A DNA stretch of 64,000 bases from Lachnospiraceae bacterium UBA3850 (GCA_002392655.1 DGHK01000028.1:261-64260); one strand, 5' to 3'; positions 16,266-25,493 are shown, numbered from the stretch's first letter. The notes: generated by a model from the sequence alone, not told the origin. Numbers and translations are program-made.

Positions 16266-17061
16266 AACCGTAAAAATTAAAGATTTTGTTTTCGGGGACG
16301 GAACTCCCCGTATTTGCGTGCCTATCATCGGAAGAACGGGACGTGAGATTTTTGATGTTGCGGGAAAGATACGTAAAGAGATAGACAGACTTGATGAGAA
16401 GTACAAGAATTATCCTGAGCTTCGGGTTGCAGTTCTCGAGTGGCGTGCAGACTATTATACCAACATCACAGAGGCTGAAAATGTATTCAACATCCTGAGG
16501 AAGCTTAAAGAGCTTTTCAATGATCGAATAGTGCTCTTCTCCTTTAGAAGTGAGGAACAGGGCGGTGAGCTGAGACACGATAGGGCTCATCTCAGAATAG
16601 GTGATGTCATGAGAAATGTAATAAGCTCCGGCTTTGTAGATATGATAGATGTGGAGGCGGTTGTCGGAAACTATAACATAGCAAGAGCAACAATGCGTGC
16701 ACACGAGGCGGGTATGAAGGTGGTTCTATCATATCACGACTTCGAAAAAACACCACATGATTCTGAGATAGAAGAAAAGCTGAGACAGATGGAGGTGCTC
16801 GGTGGTGACATACTGAAGATAGCGGCTATGCCAAACAGTAAGTTCGATGTTCAGAGAATGATGGAACTTAATCAGAAGATGGTAGTGGAGAGAGCAAAGC
16901 CTGTTGTGCTGATTTCCATGGGTAGCCTCGGAACTATATCCAGAGTAAAGGGTAAAGAAACCGGAGCGTGTCTCACATTTGCAACGCTTGGTGAAAAGAG
17001 TGCGCCGGGTCAGCTGGATGCAGATTACCTGATGACATTAATGAAGAAAAATATCGGATAA
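16249..17061 (+). CDS. aroD: 3-dehydroquinate dehydratase, type I
   Basis: This 270-residue enzyme of the shikimate pathway converts 3-dehydroquinate to 3-dehydroshikimate through a Schiff base. Motifs seen are VLEWRADYY (substrate-binding Glu/Arg), the active-site His in VLSYHDFEKTP near residue 160, Schiff-base Lys in DILKIAAMP near 185, and the C-terminal SAPGQL. The usual length is about 250. The start at 16249 has cgggag 8 nt upstream and lies inside the 3' end of the mraY-like gene, so translation is probably coupled. A terminator follows, closing the ptb-buk-mraY-aroD unit. Confidence 0.94.
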   Translation: MYSVDKTVKIKDFVFGDGTPRICVPIIGRTGREIFDVAGKIRKEIDRLDEKYKNYPELRVAVLEWRADYYTNITEAENVFNILRKLKELFNDRIVLFSFRSEEQGGELRHDRAHLRIGDVMRNVISSGFVDMIDVEAVVGNYNIARATMRAHEAGMKVVLSYHDFEKTPHDSEIEEKLRQMEVLGGDILKIAAMPNSKFDVQRMMELNQKMVVERAKPVVLISMGSLGTISRVKGKETGACLTFATLGEKSAPGQLDADYLMTLMKKNIG

Positions 17062-17080
17062 GTAATTTACTTGAATAAAC

Positions 17081-17107
17081 AAGGACGGTTCTGAGAACCG
17101 TCCTTTT
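17081..17107 (+). terminator. Terminator after aroD
   Basis: The 11-bp perfect stem aaggacggttc (17081-17091) / gaaccgtcctt (17095-17105) with loop tga ends in a T-run. Confidence 0.9.
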
Positions 17108-17129
17108 ATAATCTATAGCATTGTTTGCT

Positions 17130-18167
17130 TTATGCATTTTTAGTTGGTGGTGCAGGTGGTTCCTTGGCCGGTCTCTTCTCAGGTTCTTCCGGAAGAGGGA
17201 AGTTAAGGTTCCACATATATCTGAGGCTGTCAGTAAATTTATAGAGATTAAGAGTATCTGCAATTGTTGCCTCTTTTGTCTCGCTGTGTCCGGAGATAGC
17301 AGCTACTCTGGCAGCCTTAAATTCATATTCATATCCTGAATAGTCTTCCTTGTTGGACTTCATCTCCGCCTTAGGCTTTCCGTCAGAGCCGTATACAGTA
17401 AGGAGCTTTGGATTATTGACATTATCAATCGTCATGTGTCCATGTGTTCCGTAAATGACAACCTTGTTATCAAGTCTGGTTGTCATAGTGTTAGTTGCGA
17501 TAGCAACACGTCCCTGAGGGTATCTCATATATATGGTCGAGTATGCATCAACTCCTGTGTTTGTAACAAGAGGCTCTGCAACTGCCTGAACCGGAGGACC
17601 GCCCATTATCATAAATATAGCAGTCAGCGGATATATACCTATGTCAAGAAGTGCTCCTCCTGCGAGCTCCGGCTTCAGCATCCTCTCTTTTCCACCGAGG
17701 TTATAGCCGATACTTGCCTGGATACATCTGACGTCGCCGATTACATTTTTACGTATCTGATCAACAGCCATAAGCATAAGTGGATTGTATCTCAGCCACA
17801 TAGCCTCGCCACAGAAAATACCCTTATCCTTTGCGTAGTTAAGAAGCTCTTCAGCTGTTTTTGCATTGTATGAGATAGGCTTCTCAACAAATACAGGCTT
17901 GCCGGCATCGATACATTTCTTTGCAAGCTCAGCATGATTCGAATTAACAGTTGCTATATATACAAGCTCAACCTCCGGATCCTCAAGAAGAGCATCATAC
18001 GAACCATAATACTTTTCTATCTCATTTTCCTCAGCGAACTTCTTCGCCTTCTCCTCATCCCTAGATGCAATAGCATAAGGGCAGAAACCATTCATATGGT
18101 GAAGCGTATCAGCAATAACCTTTGCGATACTTCCTGCTCCCATAATACCTATATTATACTCAATCAT
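17130..18167 (-). CDS. Gfo/Idh/MocA-family NAD(P)-dependent oxidoreductase
   Basis: The 345-residue protein has a Rossmann domain at 1-120 (GIMGAGSIAKV, then FVEKPISYN with the conserved Glu-Lys-Pro) and an alpha/beta substrate domain at 125-325 (GEAMWLRYNPL, GGALLDIGIYPL). The family oxidises or reduces sugars and cyclitols; the exact substrate cannot be told from sequence. The C-terminus has an extra charged, Pro-rich tail (EEPEKRPAKEPPAPPTKNA) not typical of the family. It is monocistronic and convergent with the ptb-buk operon, sharing its terminator region. Confidence 0.9.
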   Translation of the reverse strand: MIEYNIGIMGAGSIAKVIADTLHHMNGFCPYAIASRDEEKAKKFAEENEIEKYYGSYDALLEDPEVELVYIATVNSNHAELAKKCIDAGKPVFVEKPISYNAKTAEELLNYAKDKGIFCGEAMWLRYNPLMLMAVDQIRKNVIGDVRCIQASIGYNLGGKERMLKPELAGGALLDIGIYPLTAIFMIMGGPPVQAVAEPLVTNTGVDAYSTIYMRYPQGRVAIATNTMTTRLDNKVVIYGTHGHMTIDNVNNPKLLTVYGSDGKPKAEMKSNKEDYSGYEYEFKAARVAAISGHSETKEATIADTLNLYKFTDSLRYMWNLNFPLPEEPEKRPAKEPPAPPTKNA

Positions 18168-18358
18168 TCACGCGTCCATCCTTATATTTATTATATATTT
18201 TTGTTTGTCATATAGCCGTGTCGAGAAATGTGTTCTCGTGGCCGACTTAAGTACAGCCACATCCAATTATAGTTTAAAATATAAGGATTGTAAAGAATTC
18301 TAAATGGTGTTAAACTGTAAATCGACTTCGCAGAACACATGTCAGGAGAGGTTAGAAA

Positions 18359-20116
18359 TTGAAAGCAGTTAAAACTATCCTAAAGGAAGTTCAGGAATTT
18401 AAAAAAGCATCACTTATAACTCCGTTTTATATGATATTGGAAGTTATATTTGAAACAATTATTCCTATAGTTATGGGTCTTATTATCGATATCTCGGAAG
18501 GCGATACGATAGATATGAGGCGTATACTTTTTTATGGTGGAATCATGATCATACTTGCACTGGGTGCACTTTATACCGGAGTAATGGGTGGAAAGTACGG
18601 TGCAAAAGCCTCTGCAGGTCTTGCAAAGAATCTCCGTAGAGATATGTATAGGAATATACAGGACTTCTCATTCGAGAATATAGATAAGTTCTCTACTGCC
18701 AGTCTTATCACCCGACTTACAACGGATGTCACAAATGTTCAGAATGCCTATCAGATGGTTCTCAGAATGCTGGCCAGAGCCCCGATCAATCTTTTGGTTG
18801 CTATGGTAGCTGCATTTATGATAAGCCCAAAGGTTGCGATGGTTTATCTCTATGCGGTTATTTTCCTTGCGCTCGTTGGTGCATTTCTTATAACAAGGGT
18901 TACTAAATATTTCACAGCAGCATTTCCTAAGTATGATGAATTGAATGAGAGCGTGCAGGAAAATGTAACCTCGATCAGAGTTGTAAAAGGCTTCGTGAGA
19001 GAAGAGTATGAGATAGATAGATTTGAAAAAGCTAACGGTATGATCTATAAGCTTTTTGTTAAAGCAGAGAGCATAATGGCATTTGTTATGCCGATCATGC
19101 AGTCGACGATATATTTCTGTATTCTTATGGTCAGCTGGGTTGGAGCAAAGCTCATCATCGGAAGCGGTGGCTCATCGCTTACAACGGGAAATCTCTCCAC
19201 ACTTCTTGCGTACTGCATGCAGATACTTATGAGTCTGATGATGCTTTCAATGGTTGTAGTCATGATAACAATGTCTGTAGCCAGTGCAAAACGTATAGCC
19301 GAGGTTCTTGAGGAGGAAAGCTCACTCAAAAATCCTGAGGATCCGGTATATGAAGTGGCTGATGGAAGTATTGATTTTTCAAATGTTTATTTCAGATATG
19401 ATGAGAAGGCTGAGAATCCTGTTCTCAGTGATATAAATCTTCATATTGATTCCGGCCAGACTATCGGTATAATCGGTGGAACCGGAAGCTCTAAGACCAG
19501 TCTTGTAAATATGATAAGCAGGCTTTATGACGTATCGGATGGAGAGGTAAAAGTCGGCGGTAAAAATGTAAAGGACTACGACATGACAACACTCAGAGAT
19601 AATGTCTCTGTTGTGCTTCAGAAAAATGTACTGTTCTCCGGTACGATTTATGAGAACCTGAGATGGGGAAATAAAGAGGCTACCGATGAGGAATGCATTC
19701 AGGCTGCGAAGCTTGCATGTGCGGATGAGTTTATTCAGGATTTCCCTGATAAATATGACACTATGATAGAGCAGGGTGGATCGAATGTTTCCGGTGGACA
19801 GAAGCAGCGTATATGTATAGCGAGAGCGCTTCTTAAGAAACCGAAGATTCTTATTCTTGATGATTCAACAAGCGCTGTAGATACAGCGACTGATGCACGT
19901 ATAAGAAAGTCATTTAAGGAATATATCCCGGAAACAACCAAGATAATTATTGCTCAGAGAGTATCCAGTGTTATGGATGCGGATAAAATAATCGTCATGG
20001 AGGACGGAAAGATAAACGGTTTCGGAAGCCATGCGGAGCTGCTTGAGACAAATGAGATATATAGAGATGTTTACGAGTCACAGCAGGGTGGTTCCGGTGA
20101 CTTCGATGCGAAATAG
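18359..20116 (+). CDS. ABC exporter half-transporter with degenerate ATPase site
   Basis: The 585-residue half-transporter has a six-helix membrane domain (about 15-305) and an ATPase domain (about 340-570). Walker A is GGTGSSKTSL and the signature is VSGGQKQRICIARAL. Walker B reads ILILDDSTSAVD, with Asp where the catalytic Glu normally stands, and the switch region reads IIIAQRVSSV, with Gln for the H-loop His. These changes mark the non-hydrolytic subunit of heterodimeric exporters (TM287/288 and BmrC/D type). It begins with TTG, with caggagag upstream. The partner follows 24 bp later. Likely role: drug or lipid export. Confidence 0.92.
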   Translation: MKAVKTILKEVQEFKKASLITPFYMILEVIFETIIPIVMGLIIDISEGDTIDMRRILFYGGIMIILALGALYTGVMGGKYGAKASAGLAKNLRRDMYRNIQDFSFENIDKFSTASLITRLTTDVTNVQNAYQMVLRMLARAPINLLVAMVAAFMISPKVAMVYLYAVIFLALVGAFLITRVTKYFTAAFPKYDELNESVQENVTSIRVVKGFVREEYEIDRFEKANGMIYKLFVKAESIMAFVMPIMQSTIYFCILMVSWVGAKLIIGSGGSSLTTGNLSTLLAYCMQILMSLMMLSMVVVMITMSVASAKRIAEVLEEESSLKNPEDPVYEVADGSIDFSNVYFRYDEKAENPVLSDINLHIDSGQTIGIIGGTGSSKTSLVNMISRLYDVSDGEVKVGGKNVKDYDMTTLRDNVSVVLQKNVLFSGTIYENLRWGNKEATDEECIQAAKLACADEFIQDFPDKYDTMIEQGGSNVSGGQKQRICIARALLKKPKILILDDSTSAVDTATDARIRKSFKEYIPETTKIIIAQRVSSVMDADKIIVMEDGKINGFGSHAELLETNEIYRDVYESQQGGSGDFDAK

Positions 20117-20140
20117 GAAAGTTTTTAAAGGAGAGATACC

Positions 20141-22072
20141 ATGCCGGCACCGAAAGGCAAAACGCCAAGAGGGATGAAACCATCAGTAGAAAATCCCGGA
20201 CAGATATTCAAACGCATGATGGGCTATATATTTAAGTTCTATAAGATTCAGATGATTTTTGTTTTCATTCTGGTTCTTGTTAGCGTGGTTGCAAACCTCC
20301 AGGGAACTTTGTTCATGAAGGTTTTGATCGATGACTATATAGACCCAATGCTCGAAAGCGGAAGTAAGGACTTTGGTCCGCTTATCAAGGCTATACTTAC
20401 GACGGCGGGCTTCTATGGAATTGGAGTAGCGTCTACCTATGCTTATAACCGTATCATGGTTTCTGTTTCACAGGGTACACTGAGACGTCTCAGAAGTGAT
20501 CTGTTTGTACATATGCAGATGCTTCCGATAAAGTACTTCGATACAAACAAGCATGGTGATATCATGTCTGTTTATACAAATGATATAGATACTCTTCGTC
20601 AGATGATAAGTCAGAGTATACCGTCACTTTATTCAAGTATGCTCACTATTGTCGGAGTTGTTATATGTATGATCATAAGAAGTGTTCCGCTTACGATAGT
20701 TACATTTATTATGGTAGCTTTCATGATGAAGGTTACTATGAAGATATCTCAGAAGAGTGGAAAGTACTTCGTGGAGCAGCAGAAGAATCTCGGAATTGAG
20801 AATGGTTATATAGAGGAAATGATTTCCGGACAGAAGGTTATCAAGGTGTTCAGCCATGAAAAAGAAAGTATCGAGAAGTTTGATAAGCTGAACGAGGAGC
20901 TTTACGGAAGTGCTTATAATGCAAATAAATATGCAAATATACTTATGCCGTCTATGGCACAGCTGGGAAACTTAAGCTACGTTATTTGTACAGTTATCGG
21001 TGCAGTTCTGATACTGTCCGGTTTCGGAATCAAGGGAGCTTGGTTTGGAGGTGTTGCACCTCTGACAGTCGGAGGACTAGTGTCATTCCTTACATTTAAC
21101 AAGAGCTTTAATATGCCTATCAATCAGGTATCCATGCAGTTTAACTCAATCATCATGGCGCTCGCCGGAGCGGACAGAGTGTTCAAGCTTATGGACGAGG
21201 AGCCTGAGGCAGACGATGGATATGTAAGCCTGGTACTCGCAAAGGAAGGACCAAATGGCGAGCTTATGGAGACGACAGAAAGAACCGGCCTCTGGGCATG
21301 GAAGCATCAGCATCAGGCTGACGGAAGCATCACATACCAGAAGCTCGAGGGTGCGATATTCATGGATGATGTTGACTTCGGGTACGTACCGGATAAGATG
21401 GTTCTGCATAATATCTCCCTGGATGCAAAGCCGGGACAGAAGATAGCATTTGTAGGCTCGACAGGTGCAGGAAAGACAACTATTACCAATCTGATAAACC
21501 GTTTCTACGATATACAGGATGGAAAGATCAGATTTGATAACATCAATATAAATAAGATCAAGAAGGGTGATTTGAGAAAGTCACTGGGACTCGTGCTTCA
21601 GGATACGCATCTTTTCTCAACAACAGTTATGGAAAATATCAGATATGGCCGTCTGGATGCGACTGATGAAGAGTGTATAGAAGCTGCGAAGCTTGCGAAT
21701 GCTGACCATTTCATCAGACAGCTGCCTGAGGGATATGATACGCTTCTTACAGGAGATGGAGGAAACCTGAGTCAGGGTCAGAGACAGCTTCTTGCAATTG
21801 CCAGGGCTGCTGTTGCGGATCCGCCTGCGCTTATACTGGATGAGGCTACAAGTTCCATCGATACAAGAACAGAGCGCGAGGTTCAGGAAGGAATGGATAA
21901 GCTGATGGCAGGAAGGACAACCTTCGTCATAGCACACAGACTTTCTACTGTTAAGAACAGTGATGCGATAATGGTTCTTGAGCATGGAAGAATTATAGAG
22001 AGCGGAACTCACGATGAACTGCTGGAGCAGAAGGGTAAATACTATCAGCTCTATACAGGACTCACCGCATAA
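20141..22072 (+). CDS. ABC exporter half-transporter, catalytic partner
   Basis: The 643-residue half-transporter has a membrane domain at about 30-335 and an ATPase domain at about 405-640. The ATPase motifs are canonical: Walker A GSTGAGKTTI, signature LSQGQRQLLAIARA, Walker B LILDEATSSID with the catalytic Glu, and H-loop IAHRLSTV. A linker of about 50 residues (MEEPEADDG through GSITYQKLEG) is inserted between the domains, as often seen in Clostridia homologues. Start 20141 follows aaaggagag. With the upstream gene it forms an asymmetric heterodimer with one active and one degenerate site. Confidence 0.93.
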   Translation: MPAPKGKTPRGMKPSVENPGQIFKRMMGYIFKFYKIQMIFVFILVLVSVVANLQGTLFMKVLIDDYIDPMLESGSKDFGPLIKAILTTAGFYGIGVASTYAYNRIMVSVSQGTLRRLRSDLFVHMQMLPIKYFDTNKHGDIMSVYTNDIDTLRQMISQSIPSLYSSMLTIVGVVICMIIRSVPLTIVTFIMVAFMMKVTMKISQKSGKYFVEQQKNLGIENGYIEEMISGQKVIKVFSHEKESIEKFDKLNEELYGSAYNANKYANILMPSMAQLGNLSYVICTVIGAVLILSGFGIKGAWFGGVAPLTVGGLVSFLTFNKSFNMPINQVSMQFNSIIMALAGADRVFKLMDEEPEADDGYVSLVLAKEGPNGELMETTERTGLWAWKHQHQADGSITYQKLEGAIFMDDVDFGYVPDKMVLHNISLDAKPGQKIAFVGSTGAGKTTITNLINRFYDIQDGKIRFDNININKIKKGDLRKSLGLVLQDTHLFSTTVMENIRYGRLDATDEECIEAAKLANADHFIRQLPEGYDTLLTGDGGNLSQGQRQLLAIARAAVADPPALILDEATSSIDTRTEREVQEGMDKLMAGRTTFVIAHRLSTVKNSDAIMVLEHGRIIESGTHDELLEQKGKYYQLYTGLTA

Positions 22073-22112
22073 GAAAACGAGTGGGGACGATTACCGTCCC
22101 CACTCGTTTTCT
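22072..22112. terminator. Bidirectional terminator
   Basis: A perfect 18-bp stem (22072-22089 / 22095-22112) has loop attac and AT-rich outer ends (agaaaa / ttttct), so it works for the exporter operon and the convergent regulator gene. Confidence 0.92.
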
Positions 22113-22125
22113 AGTTAATTCTATT

Positions 22126-22512
22126 TTATGACTCTGATAAACCGTGACTCCTTGCATATTTGCAAAGTGCATCAAAGGTTTCAGGACTCAGATCATGCTC
22201 TATTTTACAAGCATCTTCTGCTGCGATTTCATCATCAACGCCCAGACTTCTGAAGATATCGGTCAGAACCTTATGCCTTGTATATATCTTATCGGCAATC
22301 TCCATTCCGCTTTCTGTCAGAGAAATCATTCCATCTTCGTTAAAGGTTATATAGCCGTTTTCTCTGAGCCTCTTTGTTGCATAGCTCACGCTCGGCTTTG
22401 ATACATTTAACTGATTAGCTACGTCTATGGAACGAACGTATCCTTTTTTCTCCTTAATCATTAATATTGCTTCGAGATAATCCTCTGCAGACTGACGAAT
22501 CTCCATGGCCAC
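22126..22512 (-). CDS. DtxR/MntR-family metal-dependent transcriptional repressor
   Basis: The 128-residue protein has a winged helix at 8-72 (SAEDYLEAI, VANQLNVSKPSVSYATKRLRENGYI) and a metal-binding dimerisation domain (YTRHKVL, then EDACKIEHDLS). The Asp/Glu of SAEDYLEAI, the His of TRHK and the Glu-Glu-His of the last segment match the MntR metal ligands. No SH3 domain is present, as in MntR. Two starts are possible: GTG at 22512 (AGGAGG 8 nt upstream) or ATG at 22506 (aggag 5 nt upstream). It diverges from feoAB, so ferrous iron or manganese control of feo is the natural inference. Confidence 0.9.
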   Translation of the reverse strand: MAMEIRQSAEDYLEAILMIKEKKGYVRSIDVANQLNVSKPSVSYATKRLRENGYITFNEDGMISLTESGMEIADKIYTRHKVLTDIFRSLGVDDEIAAEDACKIEHDLSPETFDALCKYARSHGLSES

Positions 22513-22638
22513 TCCTATGTCCTCCTATATAATCACAGATAACTATATTTAAATATAATCTTAAAATCTTAACAAATGTTAGCATAAATTAACCGTATAT
22601 GCAAGACTTTTTGTGATATACTATTCATATTCACAGTG

Positions 22639-22700
22639 TATATGGCATAAATCACAAAAGCGTATGCTCGCATACAGCTTTTTGTGATTTATGCCATATA
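22639..22700. repeat. 62-bp near-perfect palindrome between regulator and feo promoter
   Basis: Outer arms 22639-22659 and 22680-22700 match over 21 bp. The inner part adds gc/gc and gtatgc/gcatac around a 2-nt loop, for about 29 pairs with two single-base bulges. It lies between two divergent genes, so neither needs a terminator here. Confidence 0.8.
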
Positions 22701-22725
22701 ACCTGCGAATAAAATAAATAAGTTA

Positions 22726-22787
22726 TTGACAAATAAATAATGTAAGAGTATATTAAGTGAGGTTAGATATTTTTAACCTCACTTTTT
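22726..22787 (+). promoter_or_regulatory. feoAB promoter with overlapping dyad (putative metal-repressor operator or attenuator)
   Basis: Consensus TTGACA (22726-22731) and TATATT (22749-22754) are spaced 17 bp apart. Directly after the -10 lies an 11-bp inverted repeat aagtgaggtta (22755-22765) / taacctcactt (22774-22784). The AGGTTA/TAACCT half-sites resemble DtxR/IdeR-type half-sites but with a wider 8-bp centre. A T-run follows at 22783-22787, so it could also act as an attenuator hairpin. Confidence 0.72.
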
Positions 22788-22822
22788 ATTTATATCTAAA
22801 ATATATCAAAGGAAGAAAATAA

Positions 22823-23041
22823 ATGAATCTAAATGATGCTAAGCTGGGAGTAGAGTATAGGGTGACTGATGTAAATACCTATGGTGATGAGGATATGAAA
22901 GCATTTCTCTTTTCTCTGGGTTGTTACAGCGGCGAGAAGATAACGGTGGTAGACAAGAAAAAGAATCTTGTGGTTTCTATAAAAGATGCCAGATATAATA
23001 TAGATCCGGAGCTTGGCGCTGCTATTCAGATAGAAGAATAA
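22823..23041 (+). CDS. feoA: Ferrous iron transport protein A
   Basis: This 72-residue SH3-like FeoA protein shows the family pattern LNDAKLGVEYRV, the central FLFSLGCYSGEKITVV and the C-terminal NIDPELGAAIQIEE. FeoA is a small cytoplasmic partner of the FeoB iron channel. It is the first gene after the feo promoter, and feoB follows 136 bp later with its own strong ribosome site. The next gene and the divergent DtxR-like regulator confirm the context. Confidence 0.9.
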   Translation: MNLNDAKLGVEYRVTDVNTYGDEDMKAFLFSLGCYSGEKITVVDKKKNLVVSIKDARYNIDPELGAAIQIEE

Positions 23042-23177
23042 GCTTCAATGAATAATAAATAGGTGTTTTAACAGGACTAGATATAGTCCTTCTATTTTTC
23101 AATAGTGGTTAGTTATGTATAATTGCTATTATAAGGACTTAATCAATAATAAATGTTTATACAAAGGAGGAGTTGGA

Positions 23178-25166
23178 ATGAGAATCGCGTTAACGGGTAA
23201 TCCCAATAGTGGTAAGACCACTATGTATAACGCCATTACCGGACGAAAGGAAAAAATCGGAAACTGGGCGGGTGTTACCGTAGACAAAAAGGAGAGCCCT
23301 GTAAAAAAGGCTTTCAATGATGGAAATGAGGAGCTTATTGCAGTCGATCTGCCGGGAGCATACTCGATGTCTCCATTTACTTCCGAGGAGAGTATCACCA
23401 GCAGCTATGTAAAGCATGAGAATCCGGATGCGATTATCAACATAGTTGATGCAACTAACCTCAGTCGAAGCCTTTTCTTCACTACACAGCTTTTGGAACT
23501 TGGCATTCCGGTTGTTGTAGCACTTAACAAGAGTGATGTAAATGACAAGAAGGGTAACAAGATTGATGCGGATAAGCTTTCGGAAAAGCTCGGATGTCCT
23601 GTTGTAAGGACTGTGTCTACATCAAATGAGGGAATAAAGGAAGCAGTAATGACTGCTGCTAGTCTTGAGGGTGCAGGTCAGAAGCCTCCTTATATCCAGG
23701 GAAATGTTGACCTCACTAACAAGGAAGAGGTTGAAGAAGCTGACCGTAAGAGATTTGATTTTGTTAATGGTATAGTTAAGGATGTTGAGGTAAGAAAGAC
23801 TCTCACAAAGAATAAAAATGTTGGAGACAAGATAGACAAGTTTATCACAAACCCTATTCTCGGCCTTCTCATATTTGCCGGAATTATGTGGGTTGTTTTC
23901 TATGTATCACAGACAACAGTCGGTACATGGCTCGCTGATTATCTGGTTGGATGGATTGAAAGCTTCCAGGGCTGGGTAGGCGATAAGATGGCAGATGCAA
24001 ATCCACTCCTTTATGCACTCTTAGTTGATGGTATCATCGGTGGTGTCGGAGCGGTTGTAGGTTTCCTTCCGCTGGTTATGGTTATGTACTTCCTCATTGC
24101 GCTTCTTGAGGACTGCGGATATATGTCAAGAGCTACAGTTGTGCTTGACCCTATCTTCAAGAGAGTAGGACTTTCAGGAAAGTCAGTTATCCCTATGATA
24201 ATTGGTACAGGATGCGGTATCCCTGCAATCATGGCCTGCCGTACCATCCGAAATAAGAGAGAGAAGAGAGCCACAGCGATGCTTGCAACCTTTATGCCAT
24301 GCGGAGCTAAGCTTCCGGTTATCGCGCTTTTTGCCGGAGCATTCTTCCCTAAGTCAAAATGGGTAAGCTTTGTAGCATATATGGGTGGTATCGTTCTGAT
24401 ACTTCTCGGAGCGCTTCTTATCAAGGCGATAACAGCAGCTAAGTACAGAAAGTCATTCTTTATTATAGAGCTTCCTGAGTACAAAGTACCAAGCCTTAAG
24501 TTTGCAGTCCTCTCAATGCTTGAAAGAGGTAAGGCTTATATCATCAAGGCAGGAACAGTTATACTTGTTTGTAATACAGTAGTTCAGATCATGTCTACAT
24601 TTAACTGGAGCTTCAAACCGGTTGAGGATGGATCGGATACATCAATCCTTGCATCAATCGCAGGACCATTCTCATATCTGCTCATACCTGTAGTTGGTGT
24701 TGCAGCATGGCAGCTTGCAGCAGCCGCTATCACAGGATTTATAGCAAAGGAAAATGTAGTTGGTACGATTGCAACAGTTTATGCAATCACGAACTTAGTA
24801 GATCCGGAAGAGCTTGAGCTCGTAGGAAGTGGAAATGCAGTTGCAACTGCTATGGGAATTACAAAGGTTGCCGCCCTTGCATATCTGATGTTCAACCTCT
24901 ATACACCACCTTGCTTCGCAGCACTGGGTGCTATGAATTCTGAGATGCAGAGTAAGAAATGGTTGTGGGGAGCTATCGGACTTCAGCTTGGAACAGGCTT
25001 TACCGTAGGATTCCTTGTATATCAGATAGGAACACTTATCACAACAGGATCGCTTGGTGCAGGCTTCATCGGCGGACTTATTTTCGAGATAGCATTTGCA
25101 GGAATACTCGTTGGAATAATCAGACATAATAAGAAAGCAGTACAGCTTGAGTATAAGCTTGCTTAG
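23178..25166 (+). CDS. feoB: Ferrous iron transporter FeoB
   Basis: This 662-residue inner-membrane transporter has an N-terminal G domain (G1 GNPNSGKTT at residues 7-15, G3 DLPGAYSM, G4 NKSD) and a helical linker to about 205. The membrane part has about ten helices, including the gate motifs CGAKLPV and the paired GCGIPAI segment. It takes up Fe2+ under anaerobic conditions. The start at 23178 is set by aaaggaggag 5 nt before the ATG; the in-frame upstream ATG at 23115 lacks such a site. It ends at a hairpin terminator, and the FeoB-associated small protein is encoded convergently beyond it. Confidence 0.96.
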   Translation: MRIALTGNPNSGKTTMYNAITGRKEKIGNWAGVTVDKKESPVKKAFNDGNEELIAVDLPGAYSMSPFTSEESITSSYVKHENPDAIINIVDATNLSRSLFFTTQLLELGIPVVVALNKSDVNDKKGNKIDADKLSEKLGCPVVRTVSTSNEGIKEAVMTAASLEGAGQKPPYIQGNVDLTNKEEVEEADRKRFDFVNGIVKDVEVRKTLTKNKNVGDKIDKFITNPILGLLIFAGIMWVVFYVSQTTVGTWLADYLVGWIESFQGWVGDKMADANPLLYALLVDGIIGGVGAVVGFLPLVMVMYFLIALLEDCGYMSRATVVLDPIFKRVGLSGKSVIPMIIGTGCGIPAIMACRTIRNKREKRATAMLATFMPCGAKLPVIALFAGAFFPKSKWVSFVAYMGGIVLILLGALLIKAITAAKYRKSFFIIELPEYKVPSLKFAVLSMLERGKAYIIKAGTVILVCNTVVQIMSTFNWSFKPVEDGSDTSILASIAGPFSYLLIPVVGVAAWQLAAAAITGFIAKENVVGTIATVYAITNLVDPEELELVGSGNAVATAMGITKVAALAYLMFNLYTPPCFAALGAMNSEMQSKKWLWGAIGLQLGTGFTVGFLVYQIGTLITTGSLGAGFIGGLIFEIAFAGILVGIIRHNKKAVQLEYKLA

Positions 25167-25227
25167 AACAGAATAATTAAGTGTACATTTCTGCTTCATG
25201 CAGATGTATATAAACTCCTTTGATATG

Positions 25228-25269
25228 CCGGGAGGACGGATTCACACCTATACCGTCCCCCGGTTTTTT
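25228..25269. terminator. Terminator after feoB
   Basis: The stem ccgggaggacgg / ccgtcccccgg, with one bulge, is followed by tttttt at 25264-25269. Confidence 0.85.
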
Positions 25270-25277
25270 CTGAATTA

Positions 25278-25493
25278 TTACATATGTTTTTTGATGATAT
25301 CATCAATCATTTCCGTCTTTTCTTTATAGTTGGGATCCTGCTTTAGATTCTTTTTGATATCTCTTGTGCAGTCACCATGACATGCACCAGCGTCCGGACA
25401 TCCGGCACAAGTGCCGTTTCTCTTTACGTATAAAAAGGCGGGGATCAGCATAGCAAGAATGATTATGATGCATATTATTGTAGCTAAGTTCAT
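25278..25493 (-). CDS. FeoB-associated Cys-rich membrane protein
   Basis: The 71-residue protein has one N-terminal membrane helix (4-23), then a Cys cluster CAGCPDAGACHGDC at about 29-42 and a charged C-terminus. This is the pattern of the FeoB-associated Cys-rich family, thought to serve as a small accessory (FeoC-like) of FeoB. Here it is on the opposite strand, convergent with feoB, rather than behind it in the operon. The start at 25493 has an upstream aaggag site. Confidence 0.88.
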   Translation of the reverse strand: MNLATIICIIIILAMLIPAFLYVKRNGTCAGCPDAGACHGDCTRDIKKNLKQDPNYKEKTEMIDDIIKKHM

